Shown: piece by piece, positions 18,890-29,951 of the stretch
Layout: each line of letters opens with the position of its first letter
Numbering within the stretch: the stretch's first letter is position 1
From: Trichomonas tenax
Lineage: Eukaryota; Parabasalia; Trichomonadida; Trichomonadidae
NCBI GenBank assembly: GCA_023091735.1
Contig: JALKBU010000180.1
Coordinates: 1-64,000, forward strand
DNA: 64,000 bases
Direction: 5' to 3'
Notes under the pieces: generated by a model
Seen by the model: the letters and a program-made list of their open reading frames with translations, nothing else
Told to the model about the DNA's origin: nothing
Database searches by the model: none
Translations under genes and position numbers: made by a program

Positions 18890-19609
18890 TTAGTGCTTAT
18901 CTTCTTCAGCTTTTTCTTCTTCGTCCTCTTCACCGCCGGCCTGGAGGAGCTCTCCGAATGCCATGGCAACAGCAGCAGCATATTTGTGGCGTTCCTCATC
19001 TGGGAGTTTAGGAATTTGTTCCTTGAGCTCCATCATGATGCCCATAGCTTGAGAGAAGTTCTCGCACTCTGGATCCTGCGATTTGAGCAATGCAAGCATC
19101 TGTTCGATTCTCTGCTCGATTCTTGGCTTTCCAGCAGACATTTTGATTGGCCAGTCGACGAGCTCGAGTGCTTCCATGATGCGTGTACCAGCTGGCTGTT
19201 GTTCTTCATCGAGAAGTGAAGAGCGAGATTTGCCAACTCTGAAATTCTGGAATTCTTCATCAATTGTTGATAATCTGATATTGATGACCTCAGCCATATT
19301 GTCAGCTGCCCAGTCATCAAGTTTTTCTGATGTTTCTTCTTGGTCGCCATCTTCAAGGACTCTTAAAACGAGTCTGAGCTCGCAGTTCTCGAACATTTTG
19401 GCATTCGGAGGCATCATATCGACGTATCTTGCAAAGCCAACCCAAATAATAGCGATTGGTTTCGATTTATAATCTGTTGTGACAGAAATATCACATTCAA
19501 AGTATTTATTCTTGATTGGAATCTTTTCGCCGTCGTTTGTGATGGCAGTGATGAAGTCCTGGCATGGACCGGCATCACCAACAGCGAGAATGCAAAGTTT
19601 GTTGCTCAT
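18890..19609 (-). CDS. Alpha/gamma-adaptin-binding p34-like protein
   Basis: This 239-residue protein shows the outline of the AAGAB (p34)/Irc6 family. It has a degenerate small-GTPase-like N-terminal half without P-loop residues, the stretch NKYFECDISV, then a short block GTRIMEALELVDWP near the middle that matches the family's C-terminal signature. AAGAB proteins chaperone assembly of AP-1/AP-2 clathrin adaptors in the cytosol. The C-terminus is highly acidic. The core element TTTACATGTCA (19630-19640, minus) overlaps an Inr-like TCATTATT about 22 bases before the ATG. Assignment is by pattern, so moderate. Confidence 0.6.
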   Translation of the reverse strand: MSNKLCILAVGDAGPCQDFITAITNDGEKIPIKNKYFECDISVTTDYKSKPIAIIWVGFARYVDMMPPNAKMFENCELRLVLRVLEDGDQEETSEKLDDWAADNMAEVINIRLSTIDEEFQNFRVGKSRSSLLDEEQQPAGTRIMEALELVDWPIKMSAGKPRIEQRIEQMLALLKSQDPECENFSQAMGIMMELKEQIPKLPDEERHKYAAAVAMAFGELLQAGGEEDEEEKAEEDKH

Positions 19610-19629
19610 TTCACAAGACTAAACAATAA

Positions 19630-19640
19630 TGACATGTAAA
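19630..19640 (-). promoter_or_regulatory. TTTACATGTCA element fused to Inr
   Basis: On the coding strand TTTACATGTCA runs straight into TTATTG, so its last TCA would also be the initiator TCA. It lies 21 bases before the ATG of the p34-like gene. Confidence 0.6.
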
Positions 19641-21793
19641 TTAATTACAAAGCAAAACATTAAATAATTGTTTTCAGACTCAAACAAGCTGGAGATGTTC
19701 ATTTTGGAATGGGCTAATGCTAGTTTTAAGATGTAAAAAATATATTGACCTCCTCCAAAACGTTTCGTATAGAGAAAAGAAGTTGAAAAACTCACTGCCA
19801 TCAATGTTTTTAATCCAAATATTTATGCTTATCTGGTGATCATGCGTGTGAGAGAAATTTTGAAAATTTCTCGAAATACAGATTCGTTATCTTTCGAGAT
19901 AAACCGAGAACTAGGTTCTTTTGGGGAATTTCTCCCAACCTTGACGAAAATAGCATCAAAATTAAACAAAATTACTGACATGTGGGTGAATTTTATTCAG
20001 ATCCATATTACATTCTGTCCGTACTCCTCTTGGGTGGATGAGAAATCGCTATCATCGAGTAAAACAATTGGGAAAGAAATTTGGAACGTGTTCAATATTC
20101 AACGTTAAACAGATAAAAATTCGTGCATGGATTGGTCCAAAGATTATTTCTTCACCCATTATCGATTTGTAATTGAAATGAAAATTCAAATTTCTTTGCC
20201 CACTTTCTGACCAGAAACTTATTATCGATATGTTATTATCCATTTGCTGATCCCGTTGCTGTGTTTTAATACGGGTTACCCATAAAAATTAGATTCGAAA
20301 AATGAAAGGAAAAGATCACTTGTTACATTAACATTATATTGGTCATTGAAATCCCAGTAAATAGGGAAAAATATGAAGCCAGCTCTCGAAAAGTCGACAA
20401 GAAAAAATCTCCCAAAAAAAATGGTCTAAATTTAATAATGATTTCGAATATTTCGTTATTTGACGAGATATTCAAGTTCCTCCATAACTACCACATCAAA
20501 AGTAACATTATTCGCTAAATAACGTTTGAATTCATATTTTGCTCTTTCAAAAAAATAAAATATAACCTTTTCAAAATTTCATGAAAACCCGCAATTTCCC
20601 TACAAAAACACATTATTCTTTGAAAAAATGTTTATTACACATATTAATCGGCTCATTGAAATTTGAATTTTTATCATATACCGAAAAAATCAGTATTTTA
20701 ACGAATTTAATAAGCTCATTGCCATTAGTTATTAACACCAAACTTTCGAAAATAAAATTTTGACAATTTGAATATAATATTTAAAAAATAACATCAGAAT
20801 TTAAAAACTTGCCTCAAAACTTCGTTCTGATTTTTTTATTTTGAGAATTAGTTATAGTTCTAATAGTGGAGCTAAAATTAACAATAAATTAATTTTAATT
20901 GATAGACAAATAAAACTTCAAAATATGCTTTCCGAGGCATTCTAAGCCCAAAATTATAATAATTGGTTATCCATTTTTGAATTATAGTCATTCAAAACAA
21001 CTCTTTCATAAAAAATTGTGTTTGTTATCTATCCCCATCACTTGTACAGCATTTGGCAACGGCTATTTCTGGTACAATGAGTGTAAAATGAGCAAACGTA
21101 TGAAAAGCGAGATTTTCATTTTCGATTCACTAATTTTGCTTTATATTAAGACGTGTGAATTATGAATTGTTTATATTTTAGAGTATTTACATATTTATCG
21201 AATTAAATTCATATATGTTGTGAATGAATCAATCAAATATATTTTGAGAAAAGAATGAGACAATGCTTAGTTTACAAATCAATATCACTTATACAGTAGA
21301 ATGATCCTCTAAATCATTTTACACTAAATTAAGATAAATATTTTCAAAATCAAATATCAAATTCGTACAACTTTCTGCACCAGTTCAAATGGCTGAGGTC
21401 TAATTTGGCATAATGAAAATATACGTCTAGTCTCAATATTATTTTGAATCAAAAATTATAATAACTAATCGAGGACTCGAATTCATAGAATTGCTTAATC
21501 CTTAGGATGTTAATTGATCCATTGCTGTATAATATTATTTTTTAATTTATAGTTTTCATTATTTCGATTACAGCAAAAATTAATGCAATGTTTGTATTTG
21601 AAACTTTATGCTTATAATCGTTATCGGATAGCAAGCTTTCGTATTTAATTTATTGTTAATCATATCAAAAATTAACTCTTGTTAAGTAATTCGTTGAACC
21701 TTGATTTTTCAATGCGAAGGCCTTTAATGTAAAGAAAGAGAAGAGCGATGTTAAGCTTCAATAATATCAAATTTAAAAAATCATAAAAAAACT
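19641..21793. other. Long AT-rich gene-free stretch
   Basis: About 2.1 kb with no supported gene on either strand. Short open frames have AT-random composition and no Inr. A small stem, CCCGT/ACGGG, lies near 20250-20275. I see no transposon ends or tRNA. Confidence 0.5.
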
Positions 21794-23368
21794 CTATTTT
21801 GGTGGGAGGACCTTACCCTTAATGCCTGGGATGGAGATGTGGGCTGTATCAAGAAGCTCCTTTTCCATCTTCATGAGCATTTCGTTTTTATCTTTCTCAA
21901 GAGGTCCTGTGACTGTGTAAATTGTTGGCCAGAGGCAGAAAGAGGCATCGTTGTTGTAGTACTTCTGAAGCCACTCGTTTCTTGCTGGATTTGCGTTATC
22001 CTTCTTTGAGATTTCCATGTAAGCAGAGAAAGACTGTCCAGCGATCATCTCGTTGAGTGCCTTTGTGAGCATCTCCTTGAACTCTGTGTAGACCTTCTGT
22101 GTGCACTCTCTTTCGAACCAGAATGGAATGTTTTCTTTCAATTCGGCAAGTTGCTTAACGACTTCTGGCCTGTTTCCGTACAACTTCTTGACCTTCTCAT
22201 CGAAGTAGTCCAGCTCCCAGTCGATTTCCGCCTGAGCACCGTGCCATTGGGCTGGTTCTTCAGCAATGTCTCTCTCTTCTGGATCATCTGGGTCGTTTGG
22301 AACAAGTTTCCTCTTAACGCCGAGGAAGCTCTCGAAAACTTCATCGACAATGAACTCTCTCACTGTAACGAAGATATCAGCGAAAATCTCGATGAATTCC
22401 TTGGACTTCTCTGGGATTGCGCACTTGTTGTTGATGAATGTCGGCAAAACCTCAGCGAGTGTAACAGGGTTAACCTGCCAATACTTAACTGCGTGAATGA
22501 TGGCGCGTTCTTCACCACCGATGACGTCATTGCACCTGTTGATGAGGTCGACGAAGTTGCGGTATGAAGGTGGTGTGCACTCGACTGGGTCAATGATGAC
22601 GAGTGGGAGTTTTGAGATTTGATGATCGCCAGTTGTTGGCATTGGGATGCAAGGAAGGAAGTTGCCCATGACAATGTCGAACCATGTGTTGAATTTGTCC
22701 TCTGGCATTCTTGGAAGTGAAGTAACGAACTTGTTATTCGCGCCAAACATGTAGACTGGGAATGAGTAGTCCTGGAGATCAGGAACGGTTGTCTTGTCGA
22801 ATGTGTAGACGTGCTTCCACTCCAAATCGAGAGATTCGAGTGTCCTGAAGAAGATTGGATCTGATTTGGCATCAAGATCGACATCTTCCTCCTTTTCATC
22901 ACGTGGAACTGGTCGACGCTCCATCAAGTACTGGAATGGTGGGAGGTTCTCTGGCGCAATGAACGCGTTGAACGTCAAATCGTGTCTAACGGAGCCCTGC
23001 TGTGCCTGAGCGAGTGTCGGGATCATCCATATCGCCTGCTTCTCGGATGTCTCGACCTGAACCTCCAACACGCGGTTGAGGAGCGATGCCCAGTCGTAGT
23101 GGCCGGCGAACCAGTTATAGCCGTAGATTGACTTCTTTCCTTCGTATTCAGGGTAGTACTCGAGAGGCCTGAGAAGTACGATGAATTTCGTGAGGTAGAT
23201 GAACTGTCTTGACACTGTATCCTCCTTGAAGATTTGATCGGCGAGAATTCTCAAAGCTGTCTTTGTTTCTTGGTCATTTACTTCGGCGTTGTCGTATGGG
23301 TGCAAAACGAAGTATGATGTGCTCGGTAATGTCTCCTTGAAGTTGGGGAAGAGAACGATTTTGGTCAT
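21794..23368 (-). CDS. Unknown 524-residue protein, probably abundant
   Basis: I do not recognise this protein. It is soluble-looking, rich in aromatic residues, with no signal peptide, membrane span, repeat or clear catalytic motif. It has mixed alpha/beta composition and an acidic linker (EKEEDVDLDAKSD) near 180. Codons are strongly GC-ending, as in uS8, so high expression is likely. The start is well supported: TTTTTCATTATAG (Inr-like) precedes the ATG by about 8 bases. A TTTACATGCTA variant and a tight hairpin lie upstream. Confidence 0.88.
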   Translation of the reverse strand: MTKIVLFPNFKETLPSTSYFVLHPYDNAEVNDQETKTALRILADQIFKEDTVSRQFIYLTKFIVLLRPLEYYPEYEGKKSIYGYNWFAGHYDWASLLNRVLEVQVETSEKQAIWMIPTLAQAQQGSVRHDLTFNAFIAPENLPPFQYLMERRPVPRDEKEEDVDLDAKSDPIFFRTLESLDLEWKHVYTFDKTTVPDLQDYSFPVYMFGANNKFVTSLPRMPEDKFNTWFDIVMGNFLPCIPMPTTGDHQISKLPLVIIDPVECTPPSYRNFVDLINRCNDVIGGEERAIIHAVKYWQVNPVTLAEVLPTFINNKCAIPEKSKEFIEIFADIFVTVREFIVDEVFESFLGVKRKLVPNDPDDPEERDIAEEPAQWHGAQAEIDWELDYFDEKVKKLYGNRPEVVKQLAELKENIPFWFERECTQKVYTEFKEMLTKALNEMIAGQSFSAYMEISKKDNANPARNEWLQKYYNNDASFCLWPTIYTVTGPLEKDKNEMLMKMEKELLDTAHISIPGIKGKVLPPK

Positions 23369-23404
23369 AAAATTCTATAATGAAAAAGACAATTTTTGTT
23401 ATTT

Positions 23405-23437
23405 GGGGGTTGGACACCCCCTTCATTAGCATGTAAA
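23405..23437 (-). promoter_or_regulatory. Promoter hairpin plus TTTACATG variant
   Basis: GGGGGT-TGGAC-ACCCCC at 23405-23421 forms a perfect 6-bp stem with a 5-base loop. Next to it, TTTACATGCTA is read on the minus strand at 23427-23437. Both lie 37-69 bases upstream of the 524-residue gene. Confidence 0.45.
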
Positions 23438-23813
23438 CTCACCATTTCTGCTTTATATCAACTCTATAACTATATAAATCATATATTTACATCATACTCC
23501 ATTATGTGCATGTTATATATGAATATGAACATAAAATAGCATTTATTTATTGATGAACATGAATCTATTGAATTAAGAATTGTTATTTATATGAAGGTAT
23601 CATTTTTAATGTGCTTAATGTTATTTTAATTGCTACATTATATAGAAACAAAAACAATTTTCGATATTTTGAATTATTTAAAAAATTCAACATTTATAAC
23701 GAATAATCAAGATTCAATAGCTTGTTGATGGTTTTATAAGCTGTTATCGGTTTGAATATTGATAGTTTTCATATTAAGATAATATTGAAATATTTAATAT
23801 AATAAATACAAAG
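23438..23813. other. AT-rich spacer
   Basis: The stretch lies between two minus-strand genes and I see nothing in it beyond AT-rich sequence. Confidence 0.5.
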
Positions 23814-26045
23814 TTAAACATTCTTGAACAAGTTATTGAGGTCATCGTCGTGTCTTTGTGCCAGAATTGAGCAAATTCCGATTGCAATGTCACGGACTCC
23901 TTCTTCTGGATCATTTTCAGCGGCATTGACAAGAAATTCTCCCATAATGTCGTTTCCTCTGTAATCCTTTAGAACTCTGACAGCGCATGCAATAGCGAAC
24001 ATGAGAGCCTTCCTTGCATTCGGAGGACGCACAGGAGTGAGAACGGCAGCGACATCCATCAAATCCGTTGCCATTCTTTGCAACTCCATCACTGATTCAC
24101 CGGCAGCTTCGATAACGACGGCAAGAGTTGTAAGAAGCTGTGTTGCTTCAAGTCCATCCTCTTCTCTCAACAGCTTCTGTAAATCAACACCAGACAATAA
24201 ACCATAGAAGTAAACCATCGCGCACGGAGAGAATCTGTTGACACTTTTAACCATTTTGACTTTATGCAACGCTGAACCCCATCTTCTTGCGTTCTTTGGA
24301 TCTCCCCACCTCTTGATATGGCCCTCGATGATGTCCTCACGTTCTGGCTTAGGGAGTTCAGTGAGTTCGCTGGCAGCATAAGCGATTGCAGCCATGACAA
24401 CGAGTCTTCTGCCAAGTGAATAATCACGGCTCTTTCGGAGTTCTGTGATGACAAGTTTCGAAACTTCAAGTGGATATGCAGACATAAGTGCAACGAGAGC
24501 GTTCCTGCGCTGATCCTCGAAGTCATCTGCATTGTATTCATTGTCGACATTGATCAATGTTGTGAGTAATTCTTGGCCCATTTGTTTGAGTTCCAAAGCT
24601 GTTGTTCTCTTGCAAACATCGGCTGCTGCAGCGATAGCAGAAGCAAACTTGCGGTACCTCTCTGTATCGTTCTCATCTGTCCTGAAAAGCTTGATAAGCT
24701 CGCGAGGATGAAGAACAGGGAGATTATCAGATCCAACATCATCATCAATCTTATAAGGAATGAGTGGTTCCTCGTCATCGTCGTCATCATCATTGTTGTT
24801 GAAGTCCATTCCATCTTTCCATTCACCATCAATATCAAGGTCTTCGTCATCATCTGATGATGTATCTGCAGCCTCTGGTGGCTTCGATGTCAATTTCTCT
24901 GCCATTTCTTTTTCTTCTTTCTCCTTCTTGTCATTTTCAGGATGAAGCTCATCAAATTGTACTGCTTGGTCAGGAAGAAGGATGCTTGTGATCTTCTCAC
25001 CGATCTTGAGACCATCTTTACGTATTTCTGGTGATGAAATGCCAATATGTGCAGTAACGCCACTCATTATCAATGATGTTGCTTTGCAATTTTGCAATTG
25101 TTCTTTGGTGACTCTGTCGAGAAGAGAAAGAATGACATGAGAGAGCTGTGCATGCAAACCAGTAGACATCTGAGTGATCAATACATGCCTGCTCCATATC
25201 TCACCGCAGAGCTCAAGTGTGGAGATGATTTCGCCTTGCCCAATCAAAAATGCAATGAGACAATCTTGTGCGTGCAATGACAAAACTTTCTGTGTTAAGA
25301 AATGATTGTTGATGAGTTTTTTAACGCGTTCGACATTAGGATAGAGAACAGATAATATTGATGTCGCAAATTCGTGTGGACACTCTTCAATTAAAGATAA
25401 AATAAATGGAGAAACAGCAGATGGCTGTAAATCAAGTGCTGCTTCAGCGAATTGTGGTGCATTGAACTTTGTCATCCAAAGGTAATGTGTTAAATTAAGA
25501 ATTGCGAACTTAGAAAGTAAAATCGAATCGAGATATGATAAAGAAAGCGCTAATTTCTTGTAGAAATACTCTGGCTTGTATTTCCTCAGGAATGGTTGTT
25601 TATCGCCATCTTTATTTTGGCTCTCTTCGTGGAAAGCTGTCGCGATTCGATCTGGAATCGAGAAAATAATTGCGAAAAGCTCTGTATAGAGTTCCCTGTT
25701 GCCTGTGCTGCGTATTTGTTCGATTGATTTCGCGTATATTTTATCTTTAGTCCATCTTCCGAGATAGTTTACTGCGACCATTTTTGATTTTGGATTTTTT
25801 AGCGCTGCAACAAGCTCCGAAATGACATCAAGTCGAGGTTGAAGCAGCCAGTAATCGATGCACTGAATTTTCGTGTCGACACTAAATGTTTCTTTGAAAT
25901 ATGGCAAAATGTATGTTAAACATGCTTCAAGATACGGTTGGAGCAGTGAATCATCGTGAAGAAGGTTCTGAGAAATGCTTCTAATATCAGCGGCGGCTTT
26001 TTCTGCATCCCTGATGCCTTTTAAGCGATAAATCTGAGTCTTCAT
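23814..26045 (-). CDS. TELO2/Tel2-like PIKK-assembly protein
   Basis: This is a 743-residue helical-repeat protein. The segment SSPEIRKDGLKIGEKI (338-353) followed by VQFDEL matches the Tel2 signature in which a post-helix Arg/Gly-Met-type block precedes the acidic linker. RNALVALMSAYPLEVSK and YSLGRRLVVMAAIAYAASEL (513-561) match the conserved C-terminal Tel2 domain. Tel2 acts with Tti1/Tti2 in loading PI3K-like kinases onto Hsp90. An acidic Asp-rich linker (398-425) separates the two solenoids, as in other Tel2 proteins. A TTTACATGACA variant (26074-26084, minus) lies 28 bases upstream. Confidence 0.75.
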   Translation of the reverse strand: MKTQIYRLKGIRDAEKAAADIRSISQNLLHDDSLLQPYLEACLTYILPYFKETFSVDTKIQCIDYWLLQPRLDVISELVAALKNPKSKMVAVNYLGRWTKDKIYAKSIEQIRSTGNRELYTELFAIIFSIPDRIATAFHEESQNKDGDKQPFLRKYKPEYFYKKLALSLSYLDSILLSKFAILNLTHYLWMTKFNAPQFAEAALDLQPSAVSPFILSLIEECPHEFATSILSVLYPNVERVKKLINNHFLTQKVLSLHAQDCLIAFLIGQGEIISTLELCGEIWSRHVLITQMSTGLHAQLSHVILSLLDRVTKEQLQNCKATSLIMSGVTAHIGISSPEIRKDGLKIGEKITSILLPDQAVQFDELHPENDKKEKEEKEMAEKLTSKPPEAADTSSDDDEDLDIDGEWKDGMDFNNNDDDDDDEEPLIPYKIDDDVGSDNLPVLHPRELIKLFRTDENDTERYRKFASAIAAAADVCKRTTALELKQMGQELLTTLINVDNEYNADDFEDQRRNALVALMSAYPLEVSKLVITELRKSRDYSLGRRLVVMAAIAYAASELTELPKPEREDIIEGHIKRWGDPKNARRWGSALHKVKMVKSVNRFSPCAMVYFYGLLSGVDLQKLLREEDGLEATQLLTTLAVVIEAAGESVMELQRMATDLMDVAAVLTPVRPPNARKALMFAIACAVRVLKDYRGNDIMGEFLVNAAENDPEEGVRDIAIGICSILAQRHDDDLNNLFKNV

Positions 26046-26409
26046 TTAATTTATTTTTGACACTTAAATTTTTTGTCATGTAAATTCCAAAAATATGTTT
26101 TGTAAATTATTTATATACCAAATTTCTATTTTTTTCTTTTGGATTAGTCGATTTGATTATGAACTTTTGTTTATAGATCACCATAATGAACATCATATAG
26201 TGGAGCTATTTCAGTGTTGGCGAAGCTCAACCAAGAATTCAATTTTGGGTTACCTCTAAAAATTTCAATTTAATTGAATATTTAAATGGCAGCGAGTTCT
26301 GTCTTTATAAGTTTTGAACATTAGCTTCTATTAATATTTTTGCCATGTAAATATTTCAAAATGTCGTGTAAAATCATTAGACACCTTTAAAATTTTTTTT
26401 AACTAATTA
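26046..26409. other. Divergent promoter spacer
   Basis: It holds TTTACATGACA on the minus strand at 26074-26084 for TELO2. On the plus side there is GCCATGTAAAT near 26342 and an Inr-like TCATTAGACA near 26376, both upstream of the nucleoporin-like gene. Confidence 0.45.
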
Positions 26410-27396
26410 ATGAATACTACAAAATCTACAGGCACTGGATCTGGAATCAGTGGCTTAGGTAAAAGCACTGGCACAGGTATTGGTGGCTTGGGAAAAGGCT
26501 TCGGATTGAATAAAAATGCCCAACCTGCTCCACCACCGGTCAAATTAAATGAAGGCCAGAGGATTGAGGATATCCCTGATCGCACCATCCAAGAAAAATT
26601 CATTGATGCACTTAATAAAATCAATGGAATTACAACATCTTCCGGATTAGGAGCAAAGAAGGTATCATTGGCAGCCTCACAAAGTAACGATACGCTTAAG
26701 AATAATTTGGATGATAAACAAATCGAAGAGAAAATTAAAGTTCTTAGAAAAGAGACAGAAAGCATTCTTTTGGGAGACTTAATGGGTGTGGCCCATCAAG
26801 TCGACGACAGCAAAGCGATGCTGGAGGAAATCAAACAAGACTACGAAACAAATCACAATGATGTCAGTGTGTCTTCACATGTGCGCCAAATTCCAACGCC
26901 ATTCATCACACGCTACGTCAATAAAATCGAGAAGAAGGCAATCGACCTCTCAGAATCACTATCATCATACGAGAGCAGATTCCAATCAACACAGAACATC
27001 ACTGATGATTCTCAATACGTAAGTCTCCTGGAACAGCAATACGATGCAATTCTGAGACTTAGCGCAGGAGTTGCAAATCTTAAAGATCGTGTTAAAGATG
27101 TTAGGACATTAGCGATAAATAAACTCAAAATTAGTGAGAACGCAATCATAGAACAAGAAGAACTTGAAGAGCAGGATACAGCTTCATCGATTTCTGTCAA
27201 CATTAAACGCAAATATGAATTATTCCAACAGGAGGAAAAGAAGAAGACAGAAAAGATATCAGAAAAGACGAACTTATTCGGTATCGCACTGAATGCTACA
27301 GCAGCTCCCGCCAAAACAGGTTTAGGTTCATTTGGTCAGCCTAAATTTGGAGCGAGCTCTTCATCTGCTGGTAGTGGCACAGCTGGTGCAAAGTAA
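26410..27396 (+). CDS. NUP58/Nup49-like nucleoporin
   Basis: This 328-residue protein has Gly-rich low-complexity ends (GLGKSTGTGIGG at the start; FGQPKFGASSSSAG at the end) around a coiled-coil core. The block PTPFITRYVNKIEKKAIDL, followed by an SYESR helix, resembles the NUP58/Nup49 segment that pairs with NUP54 and NUP62 in the central pore channel. FG repeats are few and mostly reduced to GLG, which is unusual. NUP54 or NUP62 homology cannot be excluded. Confidence 0.55.
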   Translation: MNTTKSTGTGSGISGLGKSTGTGIGGLGKGFGLNKNAQPAPPPVKLNEGQRIEDIPDRTIQEKFIDALNKINGITTSSGLGAKKVSLAASQSNDTLKNNLDDKQIEEKIKVLRKETESILLGDLMGVAHQVDDSKAMLEEIKQDYETNHNDVSVSSHVRQIPTPFITRYVNKIEKKAIDLSESLSSYESRFQSTQNITDDSQYVSLLEQQYDAILRLSAGVANLKDRVKDVRTLAINKLKISENAIIEQEELEEQDTASSISVNIKRKYELFQQEEKKKTEKISEKTNLFGIALNATAAPAKTGLGSFGQPKFGASSSSAGSGTAGAK

Positions 27397-27611
27397 TTTA
27401 ATAACTTATGATTGTTTTTTAATATCAATAGAGAATTTTATAAAAAAAATCGTTTTATTATAAATTAAAATGCAAAAAGCAATACTAAAATTTGATAAAT
27501 AATGAATCTGATACATCCTTGCTTCATTATTAAAAATTATAAATTTCGAATAAAATTATAAAAGAAACATGTGTATTAAAATAATAAATTCTATTTTATA
27601 ATTCTATATCT

Positions 27612-29504
27612 CTAATTTAAATCATCAAACAATGCGGCAGCAGCAGCTTCCTCCAATGTTTGTTCCTTCTTTTCTTCTTCTTCGACTTCCTCCTCTTCTT
27701 CTGCCAACTTGGCTGCCTTTTTCTCTTCTCTCTCCTTCTGCTTCTGCTCCGTGGTCTTCTTCTCGCTCTTTGGCTTCCTATCTCCAGCCAAAACGTTCTT
27801 CAGGCGCTCACGCCATGCGTTATATTCCGCCTGAGGAATTGGTTCATCAGCATTGAGGAATTCCATTGTTGTTGGCTTTGGACCGCTGACTTCTGCAATA
27901 GCCTTTTCTTCTTCATTATCTTCGTCCTCAACAACTTCAAAGAAGTCGTCTGAGTCCGCTTCATCACTTTTGTCTTCTTCGCTGACACTTTCGTTATCAC
28001 TCTTCGCTTCTTCCTTCTTTGTGTTCTTCCTTACTGGAACCGAAAGGAGGCCAAAGCTCTTCGAGAAGTCTTCGATCTCATCGATAATCTTCTGAAGAAC
28101 GAAAACTTCACCATCTTCGTGGTGCTTAACAGATCTGATATATGTTGTGACGGCCTTCATTGCGAGATGCTTGACATCAGAATACTTCGCGCAGATATCG
28201 ACAAGGCGAGGTCTGACATCAATGAGATTGTCGCCAATAATCTGAACACCCTTCAACTCGATTCCAAGCTTTGTGAGTTTCTCAATCATCATCTTTTCAC
28301 TTGGTGTGAGGAAAACGATTGACTTACCGATCTTGTGGAATCTAGCTGTTCTACCAGCTCTGTGGATATATGTGTCTGTTGATGATGGGCAGTCCATTTG
28401 AACGACCCACGTGATATCTGGGAAGTCGAGACCACGAGCAGCAACATCTGTTGTGAAGATTACGCAGCGCTTTTGGTCCTTGAACTCTCTGATAACATCG
28501 AAACGAAGATTTGAGTTCTGCTTACCTGTAAGGTGAAGGATTGGAAGACCTGGTCTTAGATGACGGAATGCCTCATAAGCGAAGCGAACCATCTTGACTG
28601 TTTCCATAAACACAATGATTTTGTCGTTCAAGTGCATTTTGAGGAACGAGAAAAGTGTGTTCCACTTTTCTGAGAGATTCACCATCGCATAGAACTGCAT
28701 AAGTCCCTCTGGCATAACTGAGGATCTCTCCTCTGTAAGATTAACACGTGCTGGATTTGATAATGATAATTTGGAAATATCTTTAATTGCCTTTGTTGCT
28801 GTTGCAGTAAACAACATAGTTTGGCGTGTATCTGGTAAATCAGCAATGACATGCTTAAGATCACGAATGAATTCTTTGTTCATCAATTTATCAGCTTCAT
28901 CGAGTACTAAGATTTGTAAATGATCCGCATTGAATGTGGCTGTGGTCTCCATGTGCTCCTTCAGACGACCCATGGTGCAAATGATGATATTGAGGCGTGT
29001 TAAACCTTCTTGTTCCATTTCGAAATCCATACCACCAGTAATGAGTCCAGCGCTAATATCTGTATCTTTGATGAGTTTCTTTAAGACTTCGAATGTTTGT
29101 GCTGCAAGATCTCTTGTTGGAGAAATGATGATTGCGCCAATGCCTGAAAGTTTGGAGAATTTGGCTTTTTTTAGTGACTCAACAATCGGTATGCAGAACG
29201 CAAGTGTTTTACCACTACCAGTCTCTGCTGCGCCAACGATATCACGTCCACAAAGTGTGTACAGAAGTGTCTGCTTCTGAATTGGGCTCATTTTCGTAAA
29301 TTTATTCTTCACTAGTGCCTCCTTAGTCGACTCGAGGATAGGAAGTGAAGAAAATTCGTCTGTCAAACCTGGATCAATGAAATTATTGTGTGCAATTTGA
29401 TTAAGACGGTCATTAATAGCGTCAACCTCTTGATCGAAGGCTTTTCTCTCCTTCATCTTCTCTTCACGTATTTCTCTTCGTCCCTTTTGGTATTTCTTGA
29501 ACAT
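27612..29504 (-). CDS. DDX10/Dbp4-type DEAD-box RNA helicase
   Basis: This 630-residue helicase has the Q motif (about 70-78), AETGSGKT (93-100), PTRDLA (129-134), DEAD (202-205), TAT (233-235), TTDVAARGLD (351-360) and HRAGRTAR (381-388). Motif Ib reads TMGR instead of TPGR. The N-terminal YQKGRR/EVDAIN lead, SAGLITGG and LRPGLPILHLTGKQ match DDX10/Dbp4, which acts in nucleolar small-subunit rRNA processing. The C-terminal third is Lys/Glu-rich coiled coil, as in that family. The ATG at 29504 starts a typical Dbp4 N-terminus. Confidence 0.92.
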   Translation of the reverse strand: MFKKYQKGRREIREEKMKERKAFDQEVDAINDRLNQIAHNNFIDPGLTDEFSSLPILESTKEALVKNKFTKMSPIQKQTLLYTLCGRDIVGAAETGSGKTLAFCIPIVESLKKAKFSKLSGIGAIIISPTRDLAAQTFEVLKKLIKDTDISAGLITGGMDFEMEQEGLTRLNIIICTMGRLKEHMETTATFNADHLQILVLDEADKLMNKEFIRDLKHVIADLPDTRQTMLFTATATKAIKDISKLSLSNPARVNLTEERSSVMPEGLMQFYAMVNLSEKWNTLFSFLKMHLNDKIIVFMETVKMVRFAYEAFRHLRPGLPILHLTGKQNSNLRFDVIREFKDQKRCVIFTTDVAARGLDFPDITWVVQMDCPSSTDTYIHRAGRTARFHKIGKSIVFLTPSEKMMIEKLTKLGIELKGVQIIGDNLIDVRPRLVDICAKYSDVKHLAMKAVTTYIRSVKHHEDGEVFVLQKIIDEIEDFSKSFGLLSVPVRKNTKKEEAKSDNESVSEEDKSDEADSDDFFEVVEDEDNEEEKAIAEVSGPKPTTMEFLNADEPIPQAEYNAWRERLKNVLAGDRKPKSEKKTTEQKQKEREEKKAAKLAEEEEEVEEEEKKEQTLEEAAAAALFDDLN

Positions 29505-29951
29505 AGATTTTTTAAAGTGCCAAAAATTTTTTTCATTTATGCCCTCATTTTCATTCTTCGTTTAATTACAGTATTATATTCTTCATCACCTACATTAATA
29601 ATTTTCATAAAAATTATCTTTGTATTTGTCTCCTAGAACCGATTTTAATCATCATTAAATATAGATGTGTCAAATAAAACTCTTTTTGACAATATACATG
29701 TCAAAAATACTTCTTCTGCAAATATTTTCAATTGTGATTGAATCTTAACACTAAGCATATAATGCACTATATAGTGCCAAAGCATTATTCTTGTTATGTT
29801 CATTCTTTCACATATTTTTCCTTTCATATTAATTATAATTTGATATATTTCATAGCAATCATTCTTTTAAAAAAAATGTGCTTAGGGTTAAGATGTATGC
29901 ATTAGTAAACACTTGCTTTAGGGAAATTACAATTCTAAATACAATGAGAAA
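29505..29951. other. Spacer upstream of DDX10
   Basis: No gene is seen. TATACATGTCA at 29693-29703 is a one-mismatch copy of the window-wide element. Confidence 0.5.

Noticed and set aside
20581..20763. 60-codon plus-strand frame
   Set aside because: AT-random Lys/Leu/Ile/Ser composition typical of chance frames in this spacer.
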